A stretch of 51,841 nt of DNA from an uncultured Oscillospiraceae bacterium (GTDB lineage Bacteria > Bacillota > Clostridia > Oscillospirales > Oscillospiraceae): the NCBI GenBank assembly GCA_947628315.1, contig CANQZJ010000009.1:1-51841 (forward strand), written 5' to 3'. Each line of letters opens with the position of its first letter. Position 1 is the first letter of the stretch. The notes under the pieces were generated by a model. That model made no database searches and had not been told where the DNA came from. It saw only the letters and a program-made list of their open reading frames with translations. Position numbers and translations under genes: made by a program. This document shows, one piece after another, positions 29,271 through 39,030 of the stretch.

Positions 29271-29459
29271 TCACACCGCGCGGGTGACCTTGCCGGAACG
29301 GAGGCAGCGGGTGCACACGTAGACGTGCTTGGGGGCGCCGTCCACCACAGCCTTGACGCGCTTGACGTTGGGCTTCCAGGGGCGGTTGGAGCGACGGTGA
29401 GAGTGGGACACCTGGATGCCGAAGTTCACGCCCTTGCCGCAGAACTCGCACTTGGCCAT
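29271..29459 (-). CDS. rpmB: 50S ribosomal protein L28 (zinc-binding form)
   Basis: A 62-aa L28 starting MAKCEFCGKG, with zinc-ligand cysteines at 4, 7, 49 and 52 and the typical VSHSHRRSNRPWKPN stretch. AGGAGG lies about 9 nt before this ATG; an upstream ATG would put the ribosome binding site inside the gene. Monocistronic, with its own promoter and a shared terminator. Confidence 0.96.
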   Translation of the reverse strand: MAKCEFCGKGVNFGIQVSHSHRRSNRPWKPNVKRVKAVVDGAPKHVYVCTRCLRSGKVTRAV

Positions 29460-29526
29460 ATTGACAAACCTCCTCGCTGGTTGGAATTGCATCAGAACGA
29501 TCGCATATAGAATCGCTAACTATGCT

Positions 29527-29555
29527 ATCTTAGCAGAAACAAAACTGAAAATCAA
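29527..29555 (-). promoter_or_regulatory. Sigma-A promoter of rpmB
   Basis: Minus-strand TTGATT and TAAGAT are separated by 17 nt. The surrounding DNA is AT-rich, unlike the flanking genes. Confidence 0.75.
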
Positions 29556-29598
29556 GTGCGAATTTACGGAATCCGCTATTTTTTTCTTCGGGAAGATA

Positions 29599-29607
29599 TG
29601 TTATAAT
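29599..29607 (+). promoter_or_regulatory. Extended -10 promoter of hprK-glmS
   Basis: TG, one base, then a perfect TATAAT. The -35 position holds only T residues. The hprK ATG is 36 nt downstream. It diverges from the rpmB promoter about 45 nt away. Confidence 0.7.
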
Positions 29608-29642
29608 AGCACAGATATATTTTAGGAGAGGGGTGTGCGGCT

Positions 29643-30605
29643 ATGGCGGAGCACAAAGGGATCCGTCTGGGCACCATCATCGACCGGTTCCGGCTGGAGG
29701 TGCTGTATGGGCCGGCGGGATACCGGGACAAAATGATCACCATCGAGCACGTGGACCGGCCCGGTCTGCAGCTGACCGGCTACTTCGACTACTTTGACAA
29801 GGAGCGCATCCAGCTGCTGGGGCTGGTGGAGACCTCCTATCTGAACTGCCTGACCGTGGAGGAGCGCAGCCGCCGCTTTGACATGCTCTTCGACTACAAC
29901 CCGCCCGCCATCATCTTCGCCCGTGGGCTGCAGCCCTATCCCGAGTGCATGGAGCTGGCGAAAAAGCACGGGCAGGTGATCCTCCGCACCGGCGAGGCCA
30001 CCGCCAACATCATGAGCATGATGATCACCTATCTGCGCACGGCGCTGTCTCCCACCATCACGCGGCCGGGCGTTCTGGTGGAGGTCTACGGCGAGGGCGT
30101 GCTGCTCACCGGCGAGTCCGGCGTGGGCAAGAGCGAGATCGCCATCGAGCTCATCAAGCGCGGCCACCGGCTCATCGCCGACGACGCGGTGGAGATCCGC
30201 CGCATGCCCAACGGCGGGCTGATCGGCACTTCCCCCGACCTGATCCGCCACTACATGGAGCTGCGCGGCATCGGCGTGGTGGACGTGGAGCGCCTGTTCG
30301 GCATGGCCGCCATCAAGTTTGACACCCCCATCGACCTGCTCATCAATCTGGAGGACTGGCAGGAGGGCAAGGTCTACGACCGGCTGGGCGCGGAGGAGAT
30401 CTTCACCGACCTGATGGGCTCACAGCTGCGCACCATCACCATCCCAGTGCGCCCCGGGCGGAACCTGGCCGCCATCGTGGAGGTGGCCGCCATGAACAAC
30501 CGTAACCGCAAGATGGGTTACAACGCCGCCCTGGAGTTCGCCCGCAAGGTGGACGAACACATCCAGCAGCAGTATGATGAGAGCGCAAAGGGCGAAAAGA
30601 AGTAA
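29643..30605 (+). CDS. hprK: HPr kinase/phosphorylase with Pro at the usual active-site His
   Basis: A 320-aa HprK, which phosphorylates and dephosphorylates Ser46 of HPr and so controls carbon catabolite repression in Firmicutes. An N-terminal domain (1 to about 130) precedes the kinase core: P-loop GESGVGKS at 157-164, HRLIADDAVEI, the signature ELRGIGVVDVERLFG, and the C-terminal PVRPGRNLA loop and MNNRNRKMGYNAA. The family's conserved His just before GVLVxVYG is absent: the segment reads SPTITRPGVLVEVYG, with Pro142 encoded by CCG. Other catalytic motifs are intact. GGAGAGG precedes the ATG. It is followed by glmS after 23 nt. The family call is firm; normal bifunctional activity is uncertain because of this substitution. 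Confidence 0.93.
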   Translation: MAEHKGIRLGTIIDRFRLEVLYGPAGYRDKMITIEHVDRPGLQLTGYFDYFDKERIQLLGLVETSYLNCLTVEERSRRFDMLFDYNPPAIIFARGLQPYPECMELAKKHGQVILRTGEATANIMSMMITYLRTALSPTITRPGVLVEVYGEGVLLTGESGVGKSEIAIELIKRGHRLIADDAVEIRRMPNGGLIGTSPDLIRHYMELRGIGVVDVERLFGMAAIKFDTPIDLLINLEDWQEGKVYDRLGAEEIFTDLMGSQLRTITIPVRPGRNLAAIVEVAAMNNRNRKMGYNAALEFARKVDEHIQQQYDESAKGEKK

Positions 30606-30628
30606 TCAGTTCCGGGAGGAAATCGACT

Positions 30629-32458
30629 ATGTGTGGAATCGTTGGATACGTAGGCCGCGAGGAGGCCGCCCCCATCCTGCTGGACGGGCTGGCGCGGCTG
30701 GAATACCGGGGGTATGACTCCGCCGGTGTGGCCATCTTTGACGGGACGAAGCTCCAGGTGGCCAAGACCAAGGGGCGCCTGCGGGCGCTTTCCGATATGA
30801 TCCAGGGCGGGGCCGCCATCCACGGCACGATCGGCGTGGGGCACACCCGCTGGGCCACCCACGGCGCGCCGTCGGACGTGAACTCCCATCCCCAGGTGAG
30901 CCGCAGCGGCCGCATCGCGGTGGTGCATAACGGCATCATCGAGAACTACGCCGAGCTGAAGGAGTTCCTGGTGGGGCAGGGGGTGGGATTCGCCTCCGAG
31001 ACCGACACCGAGGTGGTTGCCCAGCTCATCGAGTACTTCTACGAGGGGGACATCCTCAAGGCCGTGGGGCGGGTGCTCCACCGCATCGAGGGCGCTTACG
31101 CTCTGGGCATCATCTGCGCGGACGAGCCCGAACGGCTCATCGCCGTGCGCAAAGACAGCCCGCTGATCCTGGGCCTGGGGGACGGCTTCAGCTTCCTGGC
31201 CTCCGACGTCACCGCCATCATCAAGCACACCCGGGACGTCATCTACATGGAGGACGGCGAGATCGCCGAGCTGACCCGCGAGGGCGTCAAGTGCTACAAC
31301 CACCTGCTCCAGCCGGTGAGCAAGGAGACCTCCCACGTGGACTGGGAGATCGACGCGGCGGAGAAGGGCGGCTACGAGCACTTTATGCTCAAGGAGATCA
31401 TGGAGCAGCCGGAGGCCCTCCGCCGCGCCATATTCCCCCGGGTGAAGGACGGCCAGGTGGTGCTGGAGGATTTCACCCTGGATGACGACTATGTGGCGGC
31501 GATCCGCAAGATCTTCATTGTAGCCTGCGGCTCCTCCTACCACGTGGGCATGGTGGGCAAGTACAATCTGGAGAAGCTGCTCCGCATCCCCGTGGAGGTG
31601 ACGCTGGCCTCCGAGTTCCGGTACATGGAGCCCATCGTGGACGAGCACACGCTGGTCATCGTCATCAGCCAGTCCGGCGAGACGCTGGACACCATGGCGG
31701 CCCTCCGGGAGGCCAAGGCGCTTGGCGCCAAAATACTGTCCATCGTCAATGTGGTGGGCTCGTCCATCGCCCGGGAGTCCGACGTGGTGCTCTACACCTG
31801 GGCGGGGCCGGAGATCGCCGTGGCCACCACCAAGGCCTACTCCACCCAGCTGGCGGTGATCGACCTGCTGGGGCTGTACCTGGCCAAAAAGCGGGGCAGC
31901 GCCGACGACGAGCGCATCCTGACCGCCGTGCGGGAGCTGCTCATGCTGCCCTCCAAGCTGGAACAGGTGCTGGAGAAGCAGGAGGACATCCAGTATTTCG
32001 CCTCCCAGTACTTCAACCACGACTCCATATTCTTTATCGGCCGCAACGTGGACTACGCCCTGGGCCTGGAGGGCTCCCTCAAGCTCAAGGAGATCAGCTA
32101 CATCCACTCCGAGGCCTATGCCTCCGGCGAGCTGAAGCACGGCACCATCTCCCTCATCGAGGACGGCACCCTGGTGGTGGCGCTGGCCACCTATGAAAAG
32201 CTGTTCGACAAGGCCATGAGCAACGTGGTGGAGGTGCGCAGCCGCGGCGCCGACGTGCTGGCCCTCACCACCGAGGGCAGGGAGGAGGCTATGGCGAAAA
32301 ACGCCAACGCCATCATCACCATCCCGGATACCGACGAGCTGCTGCTGCCCTCCCTGGGGGTGGCGCCTCTCCAGCTGCTGGCCTACTACATCGCCCTCAT
32401 GCGGGGCTGCGACATCGACAAGCCCCGCAATTTGGCAAAATCCGTGACGGTGGAGTAA
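30629..32458 (+). CDS. glmS: Glutamine-fructose-6-phosphate aminotransferase (isomerizing)
   Basis: A 609-aa enzyme making glucosamine-6-phosphate, the first committed step to UDP-GlcNAc and peptidoglycan. An N-terminal glutaminase domain has Cys2 as nucleophile (MCGIVGY) and the EYRGYDSAG and GHTRWATHG motifs. Two SIS sugar-isomerase domains follow, including SQSGETLDT, and the C-terminus is KPRNLAKSVTVE. GGGAGG lies 9 nt before the ATG. The 23-nt gap from hprK is too short for a glmS ribozyme, so that control is absent here. No clear terminator follows. Confidence 0.97.
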   Translation: MCGIVGYVGREEAAPILLDGLARLEYRGYDSAGVAIFDGTKLQVAKTKGRLRALSDMIQGGAAIHGTIGVGHTRWATHGAPSDVNSHPQVSRSGRIAVVHNGIIENYAELKEFLVGQGVGFASETDTEVVAQLIEYFYEGDILKAVGRVLHRIEGAYALGIICADEPERLIAVRKDSPLILGLGDGFSFLASDVTAIIKHTRDVIYMEDGEIAELTREGVKCYNHLLQPVSKETSHVDWEIDAAEKGGYEHFMLKEIMEQPEALRRAIFPRVKDGQVVLEDFTLDDDYVAAIRKIFIVACGSSYHVGMVGKYNLEKLLRIPVEVTLASEFRYMEPIVDEHTLVIVISQSGETLDTMAALREAKALGAKILSIVNVVGSSIARESDVVLYTWAGPEIAVATTKAYSTQLAVIDLLGLYLAKKRGSADDERILTAVRELLMLPSKLEQVLEKQEDIQYFASQYFNHDSIFFIGRNVDYALGLEGSLKLKEISYIHSEAYASGELKHGTISLIEDGTLVVALATYEKLFDKAMSNVVEVRSRGADVLALTTEGREEAMAKNANAIITIPDTDELLLPSLGVAPLQLLAYYIALMRGCDIDKPRNLAKSVTVE

Positions 32459-32531
32459 CTGACGCGCCGGATCACGATCGTTAAATAGGGACAATCCGCC
32501 TCCGCATAGTATCCCATGGAGGTGGTTACCC

Positions 32532-33227
32532 ATGTGGACGGCATGGCTCTTATTGACGCTGAACAGCCTGTTTTTCACCCTGCGGCTGGCGGGCAGCACC
32601 GGCTCCTTTCCCCGGACGCTGACCAGGGAGGAGGAGCAGGATTGCCTGGAGCGGATGGCGGCGGGGGACGATGAGGCGCGGAATACCCTGATCGAGCACA
32701 ATCTGCGGCTCGTGGCGCATATCGTGAAGAAGTACTACACTTCGGCCTGCGACCAGGACGACCTGATCTCCATCGGCACCATCGGGCTCATCAAGGGAGT
32801 GACTACGTTCCGGCCGGATAAAAACGTGAAGCTGGCCACCTACGCCTCACGGTGCATCGAAAACGAGATCTTGATGTACTTCCGCGCCCAGCGAAAGCTC
32901 CAGGGGGAGGTATCCCTGTCCGACTCCCTGGACAACGAGGGGGAGAACGGCTCCCTGTCCCTGATGGACGTGGTGAAGGTGGACGACACCATGCTGGAGG
33001 ATCTGGATCTCCGGGACGCCTGCCTCCGGGTGCGGCGGTGCGTGGAGACCTGCCTCACCGGCCGGGAGGCCCACATCATCCGCCTTCGGTACGGGCTGGA
33101 CGGCCAGCAGCCCCTGACCCAGCGGGAGGTGGCGTCGCTGTGCGGCATCTCCCGCAGCTATGTGTCCCGGATCGAGAAAAAGGCGCTGGAGAAGCTCCGG
33201 GAGTGCTATGAGGGGCTGGGAAAATAG
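32532..33227 (+). CDS. sigK: Sporulation sigma factor SigK (pro-sigma-K)
   Basis: A 231-aa late mother-cell sigma factor. It has a hydrophobic pro-sequence (WTAWLLLTLNSLFFTLRL), normally removed by the SpoIVFB intramembrane protease to release active sigma-K. Region 2 follows with LIEHNLRLVAHIVKKYY and DLISIGTIGLIKGV, then region 4 with LTQREVASLCGISRSYVSRIEKKALEKL. The gene is uninterrupted, so no skin-like element needs to be excised. GGAGGTGG precedes the ATG. It is separated from glmS by 73 nt; no convincing terminator or sigma-A promoter is visible in that gap. Confidence 0.95.
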   Translation: MWTAWLLLTLNSLFFTLRLAGSTGSFPRTLTREEEQDCLERMAAGDDEARNTLIEHNLRLVAHIVKKYYTSACDQDDLISIGTIGLIKGVTTFRPDKNVKLATYASRCIENEILMYFRAQRKLQGEVSLSDSLDNEGENGSLSLMDVVKVDDTMLEDLDLRDACLRVRRCVETCLTGREAHIIRLRYGLDGQQPLTQREVASLCGISRSYVSRIEKKALEKLRECYEGLGK

Positions 33228-33234
33228 AGAGAAA

Positions 33235-33267
33235 ACGGCCCCCGGCGGATATCCCGCCGGGGGCCGT
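33235..33267 (-). terminator. Terminator of the VanY-type carboxypeptidase gene
   Basis: A 14-bp GC-rich stem with a 5-nt ATATC loop. The T-run TTTTCTCTC follows only on the minus strand. It lies between the convergent sigK and vanY-like genes and may also impede sigK transcripts. Confidence 0.75.
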
Positions 33268-33280
33268 GATGTATGAAGGG

Positions 33281-34078
33281 TCAGATCCGCTGGCCCAGAT
33301 ATTCCTCCAGGCAGAGGCCGCTCTCCGTGATCTTAACGGCGTCCTCCACGCCCACGTAGCGGTAGTGCCAGGGCTCATAGTTGATACCGGTGATGTCGGA
33401 CTTCTTCGTGGGGTAGCGCAGGATGAATCCGTACTCGGCGCAATGCTCCATGAGCCACTGCTGTACCGGGGTGTCCTCCTGCCCCTCGTCCAGAACCTGA
33501 TAATTTATGTCCACGATGTCCACGGCCAGGCCGGTTTGATGCTCGCTGGTGCCGGGTATGGCGACCCACATGGCGGCCAGCGCCTCCGCCTCCCCGGATC
33601 CGTACCCCCGGGCGTAGTACTTCTCGACCTCCTGCTGGTACAGCGCAACCTGGGTGTCCTCCGTCCGGTAGGAGGAGCAGATCAGCGGCTGGAGACCCTC
33701 TGCCCGGGCGGCGTCCAGCATATCCTGGAGCGCCTGATAGATGCGGCTGTCCACATAGTGCCCGCCCTGCAGCTGCGTCAGGGGGGGTACGGTGAAGTCC
33801 TCCGGCAGGGGATTGTCCCGGTTCACAAGCATCAGATACCAGGGCAGCTCCTCCGGGATGGCGGTCTCCACCGGTTCCGTCGGCGCAGCCGGTTCTGTTT
33901 CCACCGCCGGCGACGGCCCGGTGCCGGGCTCGCTGACCGGGATCGTCTCAGCCGGGAGAGCGTCGACGTCGGCGCCGGTGGCATAGGTCGCCGCAAAACG
34001 GCCCAGCGTAAATCCGCCGGCCAGCAGCAGAATGGACAGCAGGAGCGCTAACGTCCTGCGAAACACCGGCCGGTTCAT
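33281..34078 (-). CDS. D-alanyl-D-alanine carboxypeptidase, VanY/peptidase M15B type
   Basis: A 265-aa membrane-anchored or secreted zinc peptidase that trims the terminal D-Ala of peptidoglycan stems. An N-terminal hydrophobic helix (about 10-30) is followed by a Pro/Glu/Thr-rich stalk (about 38-80) and the M15B catalytic domain. The latter has SSYRTEDTQ with Arg138, SEHQTGLAVD giving zinc ligands His180 and Asp187, and EPWHYRYVG giving catalytic Glu235 and ligand His238. The start is the ATG at 34078, which overlaps the stop of a 25-codon upstream ORF (ATGA) and has no ribosome binding site of its own. A TTG 21 codons upstream also lacks one. No vanR, vanS, vanH, vanA or vanX gene is adjacent, so this is a housekeeping wall enzyme rather than a resistance gene. 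Confidence 0.88.
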   Translation of the reverse strand: MNRPVFRRTLALLLSILLLAGGFTLGRFAATYATGADVDALPAETIPVSEPGTGPSPAVETEPAAPTEPVETAIPEELPWYLMLVNRDNPLPEDFTVPPLTQLQGGHYVDSRIYQALQDMLDAARAEGLQPLICSSYRTEDTQVALYQQEVEKYYARGYGSGEAEALAAMWVAIPGTSEHQTGLAVDIVDINYQVLDEGQEDTPVQQWLMEHCAEYGFILRYPTKKSDITGINYEPWHYRYVGVEDAVKITESGLCLEEYLGQRI

Positions 34079-34152
34079 CGCAAATATTCGACGGCAGCCT
34101 GTGCGGCAGAATGGGCCGCAGGGCAATATTCTTTTGTGCAATCGAGCTTCAT
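34075..34152 (-). CDS. 25-aa upstream ORF coupled to the VanY-type gene
   Basis: A short frame starting with ATG 7-8 nt after GGAGG, placed about 30 nt downstream of a consensus promoter. It encodes a 25-residue peptide beginning MKLDCTKEYCPAAHSA and ending AVEYLR. Its TGA overlaps the carboxypeptidase ATG as ATGA, and it carries the only good ribosome binding site for both. It therefore looks like a coupling or leader ORF that delivers ribosomes to the carboxypeptidase gene. It has no signal or membrane segment and two Cys five residues apart. I do not recognise the peptide; a real function for it, rather than only its translation, is unproven. Confidence 0.6.
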   Translation of the reverse strand: MKLDCTKEYCPAAHSAAQAAVEYLR

Positions 34153-34183
34153 GGTCGCTGCCTCCAAGAAACGATTTGAACTG

Positions 34184-34212
34184 ATTTTATCACGGCGCCG
34201 GCCGCAAGTCAA
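34184..34212 (-). promoter_or_regulatory. Sigma-A promoter of the upstream ORF and VanY-type gene
   Basis: Minus-strand TTGACT and TAAAAT are separated by 17 nt. The upstream ORF begins 32 nt after the -10. Confidence 0.8.
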
Positions 34213-34263
34213 CAGAACAGGCAGGAGAGAAGTTCAAAAATTTTTTCTTCACATTCAATCAGG

Positions 34264-34301
34264 AAAGAGGCTGTACCTTCTCACGAGGGTACAACCTCTT
34301 T
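34264..34301. terminator. Hairpin terminator after the flavoprotein gene
   Basis: A 17-position stem with one C-A mismatch and a 4-nt loop, with AAAGAGG and CCTCTTTT at its foot. It lies just beyond the flavoprotein stop and closely resembles the hairpin at 35045 in sequence and orientation. Confidence 0.7.
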
Positions 34302-34308
34302 TGATTGG

Positions 34309-34848
34309 TCAAATCCTGCTGCAAAATTCTATGATTTCCTCTTTTCTTGGTTCCACAGCCTCTTTATACTCTACAGAACATAAGCCCAACCCGTCGCAGC
34401 ACTCGATCTCCAAATGTCCGTAAAAATGTTCGATCGTCTCAAAAATGTGCTGGCATTCCCGCATGCTCGGCCCTGTTCTCAGCGCCACCACATACCCCTT
34501 CTTTCCTGCACTTAAAGCTGCGTGGGGCTCGTGAGTATTGCACCACGGCGTGCATCTGTCAATAAAAGCCTTAAACTGCCCCGGGATATCCGCCCAATAG
34601 GAAGGCGATACCGATACGATCACGTCTGCCCATTCAAAGTTTTCCATGATCTTATCGACATCATCATGCTGGACACATTTTGCTGTGCTGTGGCATGTCC
34701 GGCATCCCTTGCAAAAGCTGAACTTAAAGTCATCAATACAGATACTTCTGACCTCATACCGATCCCCGAGGCATTGGGAAATGATCTTGCCGATTTCTGC
34801 CGTTGCTCCGTCTCTGACAGGGCTGCAATTGATGACCAGGGCTTTCAT
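34309..34848 (-). CDS. Iron-sulfur flavoprotein (flavodoxin-fold NAD(P)H:FMN reductase-like)
   Basis: A 179-aa flavodoxin-fold protein. The N-terminal VINCSPVRDGATAEI loop is the FMN phosphate-binding region, and SPSYWADIPGQFKAFIDR is the typical second flavin contact. A compact cysteine cluster, Cys46-X2-Cys49-X2-Cys52-X5-Cys58, has the spacing used by Methanosarcina Isf to hold a 4Fe-4S cluster, so this is probably an electron carrier or reductase with both cofactors. GAGGTGAAC lies before the chosen ATG. Its GC content is visibly lower than that of its neighbours, and near-identical hairpins bracket it, suggesting a separate origin. The substrate is unknown. Confidence 0.8.
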   Translation of the reverse strand: MKALVINCSPVRDGATAEIGKIISQCLGDRYEVRSICIDDFKFSFCKGCRTCHSTAKCVQHDDVDKIMENFEWADVIVSVSPSYWADIPGQFKAFIDRCTPWCNTHEPHAALSAGKKGYVVALRTGPSMRECQHIFETIEHFYGHLEIECCDGLGLCSVEYKEAVEPRKEEIIEFCSRI

Positions 34849-34963
34849 TTCGTTCACCTCAAATAATTTAAGTTCTCGTTCTGATCTGCTTTCGGACAAA
34901 TGGGAAATTGCTTTATCCGAAAGTAAACAGTACAGCAATGTTAAGCACAAAAGCTAATAAACC

Positions 34964-34972
34964 ATTTTACCA
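34964..34972 (-). promoter_or_regulatory. Extended -10 promoter for the flavoprotein gene
   Basis: On the minus strand TG, one base, then TAAAAT, in an AT-rich stretch 116 nt before the ATG. The -35 position is weak. The interval 34849-35044 holds no other gene that I can support. Confidence 0.4.
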
Positions 34973-35044
34973 TATTCAACAGTCAAATGGTAGTCATTAG
35001 ATAAACTAAAGTTTTTAAGAACTACCAAATTAAGTCCAAAAATC

Positions 35045-35080
35045 AAGAGGCTGTACCCTCGCAAGAAGGTACAGCCTCTT
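35045..35080 (-). terminator. Terminator of ppdK
   Basis: A 13-bp perfect outer stem plus two inner pairs and a 4-nt loop, followed on the minus strand by TTGATTTTTGG. It lies 25 nt beyond the ppdK stop codon. Confidence 0.8.
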
Positions 35081-35105
35081 TTGAATGATATAGCCTGACA
35101 GGAAC

Positions 35106-37739
<2,634 letters not shown>

Positions 37740-37789
37740 TGTGCATTACCTCCAAAATCAGTGTGTGTAATGGCGTTTTGGCATATACA

Positions 37790-37817
37790 TTCTATCAAAC
37801 CAGGGGGAATTGTCAAG
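37790..37817 (-). promoter_or_regulatory. Sigma-A promoter of ppdK
   Basis: Minus-strand TTGACA and TAGAAT are separated by 16 nt. It diverges from the ECF sigma promoter 46 nt away. Confidence 0.78.
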
Positions 37818-37863
37818 ATTTACTTTGGCCGGGAATAGCTGCGGAGGAAAATTTTTTCGCCGT

Positions 37864-37893
37864 TTGACAGATTCGGCCCCGCTGTGTTGTTAT
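37864..37893 (+). promoter_or_regulatory. Candidate promoter of the ECF sigma operon
   Basis: A perfect TTGACA, 18 nt, then TGTTAT. The -10 matches 4 of 6 consensus positions, and alternatives overlap in GTTATATA. No second, ECF-type autoregulatory promoter with an AAC motif is evident. Confidence 0.45.
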
Positions 37894-37916
37894 ATAGGCA
37901 GAAGGGGGCGAGGCCG

Positions 37917-38399
37917 ATGGACAGTGCGCGGGCGGAATATCTGGTGGAGCGCTACGCCGATCTGCTGCTGCGCGTGGGCTATACCTGGCTTGGCGACCGG
38001 GACGACGCCCAGGACATCTGCCAGAACGTCCTCATCAAGCTGCTGGAGCGGCCCAGGGATTTTCCCGACACCGGCCAGGAGCGGGCCTGGGTGATCCGGC
38101 TGGCGGTGAACGAGTGCAAGAACTGGAAGCGATCCGCCTGGAACCGCCACCGGGCCCCGCTGGAGGAGGGCGCGGCCCTCTCCACCGAGAACCCGGAGCC
38201 GGAGAGCGGCACCCTCTTAGAGCGGGTGCAGGCCCTGCCGGAGATGTACCGGGAGGTCATCTTCCTGCGGTACTACGAGGGGTACGAGGTCCGGGAGATC
38301 GCGAAGCTGCTGGGCGTCCCGGCCCCGCTGGTGAGCACCCGGCTCAAACGGGCCAAAGAAAAGTTGAAAATTATGTTGGAGGGATCGGAATATGCGTGA
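37917..38399 (+). CDS. ECF-family RNA polymerase sigma factor
   Basis: A 160-aa sigma factor with only regions 2 and 4. Region 2 contains YADLLLRVGYTWLGDRDDAQDICQ-type residues, and region 4 contains LPEMYREVIFLRYYEGYE followed by the helix-turn-helix REIAKLLGVPAPLVSTRLKRAKEKL. A segment rich in Pro and Glu joins them. The ATG preceded by AAGGGGGCGAGG is chosen over an ATG 11 codons upstream that overlaps the -10. Its end overlaps the next gene by 8 nt. That gene encodes a single-pass membrane protein and is the likely cognate anti-sigma factor. Confidence 0.88.
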   Translation: MDSARAEYLVERYADLLLRVGYTWLGDRDDAQDICQNVLIKLLERPRDFPDTGQERAWVIRLAVNECKNWKRSAWNRHRAPLEEGAALSTENPEPESGTLLERVQALPEMYREVIFLRYYEGYEVREIAKLLGVPAPLVSTRLKRAKEKLKIMLEGSEYA

Positions 38400-39012
38400 C
38401 GGATTTGAACAGTACAGAGCGGAGCTGAACAGCGTGAAGCTGACAGAAAACGAGAAGGCGGCGCTGGTGCGAACGCTGACGGAGCGGGAGTCGGCCCGGC
38501 GGCCCGTCCGCGTCCTGCGGACGGCGCTGATCGCCGCGGCGCTGTGCGTGGCCTGTCTGGCCCTTTGCGCCGCCGGCTGGGTCGGATATCAAACTGCGAC
38601 CGGCGGTCAAGTGTACCGGGAAGGGAATTATGAGGTATTCTCGGCTCTGAATGCGGAGCCGCCTGTGGAGGCGCGTGACGGACGGCTCTGGTTTGTGGCA
38701 GATGGACAAGAAGTCGATATTACCGACTTAATCGGCGAAAAAACCCCTTACGTTTACAAGGTGGAGGATCAAAACGCAGATTATACGAACTACGTCATAG
38801 TGGGGGGCACCGTGGAAGACTACGGCTTTGCGGATGTGCTTGTCTATTCGAACCGCGAACCCGGAAACGACTTAGCTGTCATTGACGGCGGAGCGAGCTG
38901 GGCCTACGGTGCGGAAACAGCAGAGAAAGCGGATGTGAGCGACAAAGAACATCCGGAGGGCTGGAAGCCTTGGTTCCTGACTGGCATGGAACAGCTTGGA
39001 CTGGGTTGGTGA
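38392..39012 (+). CDS. Putative membrane anti-sigma factor for the adjacent ECF sigma
   Basis: A 206-aa protein with a cytosolic N-terminus of about 45 residues (KLTENEKAALVRTLTERE), one membrane helix at about 47-67 (LIAAALCVACLALCAAGWVG), and an extracytoplasmic domain of about 140 residues with many Tyr, Asp and Val and no recognised motif. Overlap with the ECF sigma gene and the one-helix layout are what suggest an anti-sigma role; there is no HxxxCxxC zinc motif. It ends at a bidirectional terminator. The outer domain could sense a wall or envelope signal, which is inference. Confidence 0.6.
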   Translation: MRDGFEQYRAELNSVKLTENEKAALVRTLTERESARRPVRVLRTALIAAALCVACLALCAAGWVGYQTATGGQVYREGNYEVFSALNAEPPVEARDGRLWFVADGQEVDITDLIGEKTPYVYKVEDQNADYTNYVIVGGTVEDYGFADVLVYSNREPGNDLAVIDGGASWAYGAETAEKADVSDKEHPEGWKPWFLTGMEQLGLGW

Positions 39013-39030
39013 TGACAAACAAATAACGAC

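Larger units (their letters stand above)
34264..35083. other. GC-poorer segment bracketed by direct hairpin repeats
   Basis: Two copies of a roughly 40-bp hairpin sequence, both reading AGAGGCTGTACC on the plus strand and both ending GGTACA(A/G)CCTCTTTTGA, lie at 34264-34305 and 35045-35083 in the same orientation. Between them is the flavoprotein gene and an AT-rich upstream region. The composition differs from the flanking vanY-like and ppdK genes. This looks like a cassette gained by recombination between terminators, or a terminator duplicated with the gene; no transposase or target duplication is visible. Confidence 0.55.

Noticed and set aside
30606-30628. A possible glmS ribozyme upstream of glmS
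   Set aside because: The gap from the hprK stop is only 23 nt, far too short for the ribozyme.
32483-32512. A sigma-E/sigma-K-like promoter (AAATAGG, 15 nt, CATAGTAT) before sigK
   Set aside because: Transcription would start inside the Shine-Dalgarno sequence at 32518-32525, leaving no usable leader; the match is probably chance.
32532-33227. A skin-type element interrupting sigK
   Set aside because: The reading frame is complete from pro-sequence to region 4 without interruption.
33281-34078. Glycopeptide-resistance cluster, because VanY- and VanZ-type genes are both present
   Set aside because: They are about 14 kb apart in unrelated operons, and no vanR, vanS, vanH, vanA/B or vanX gene is seen.
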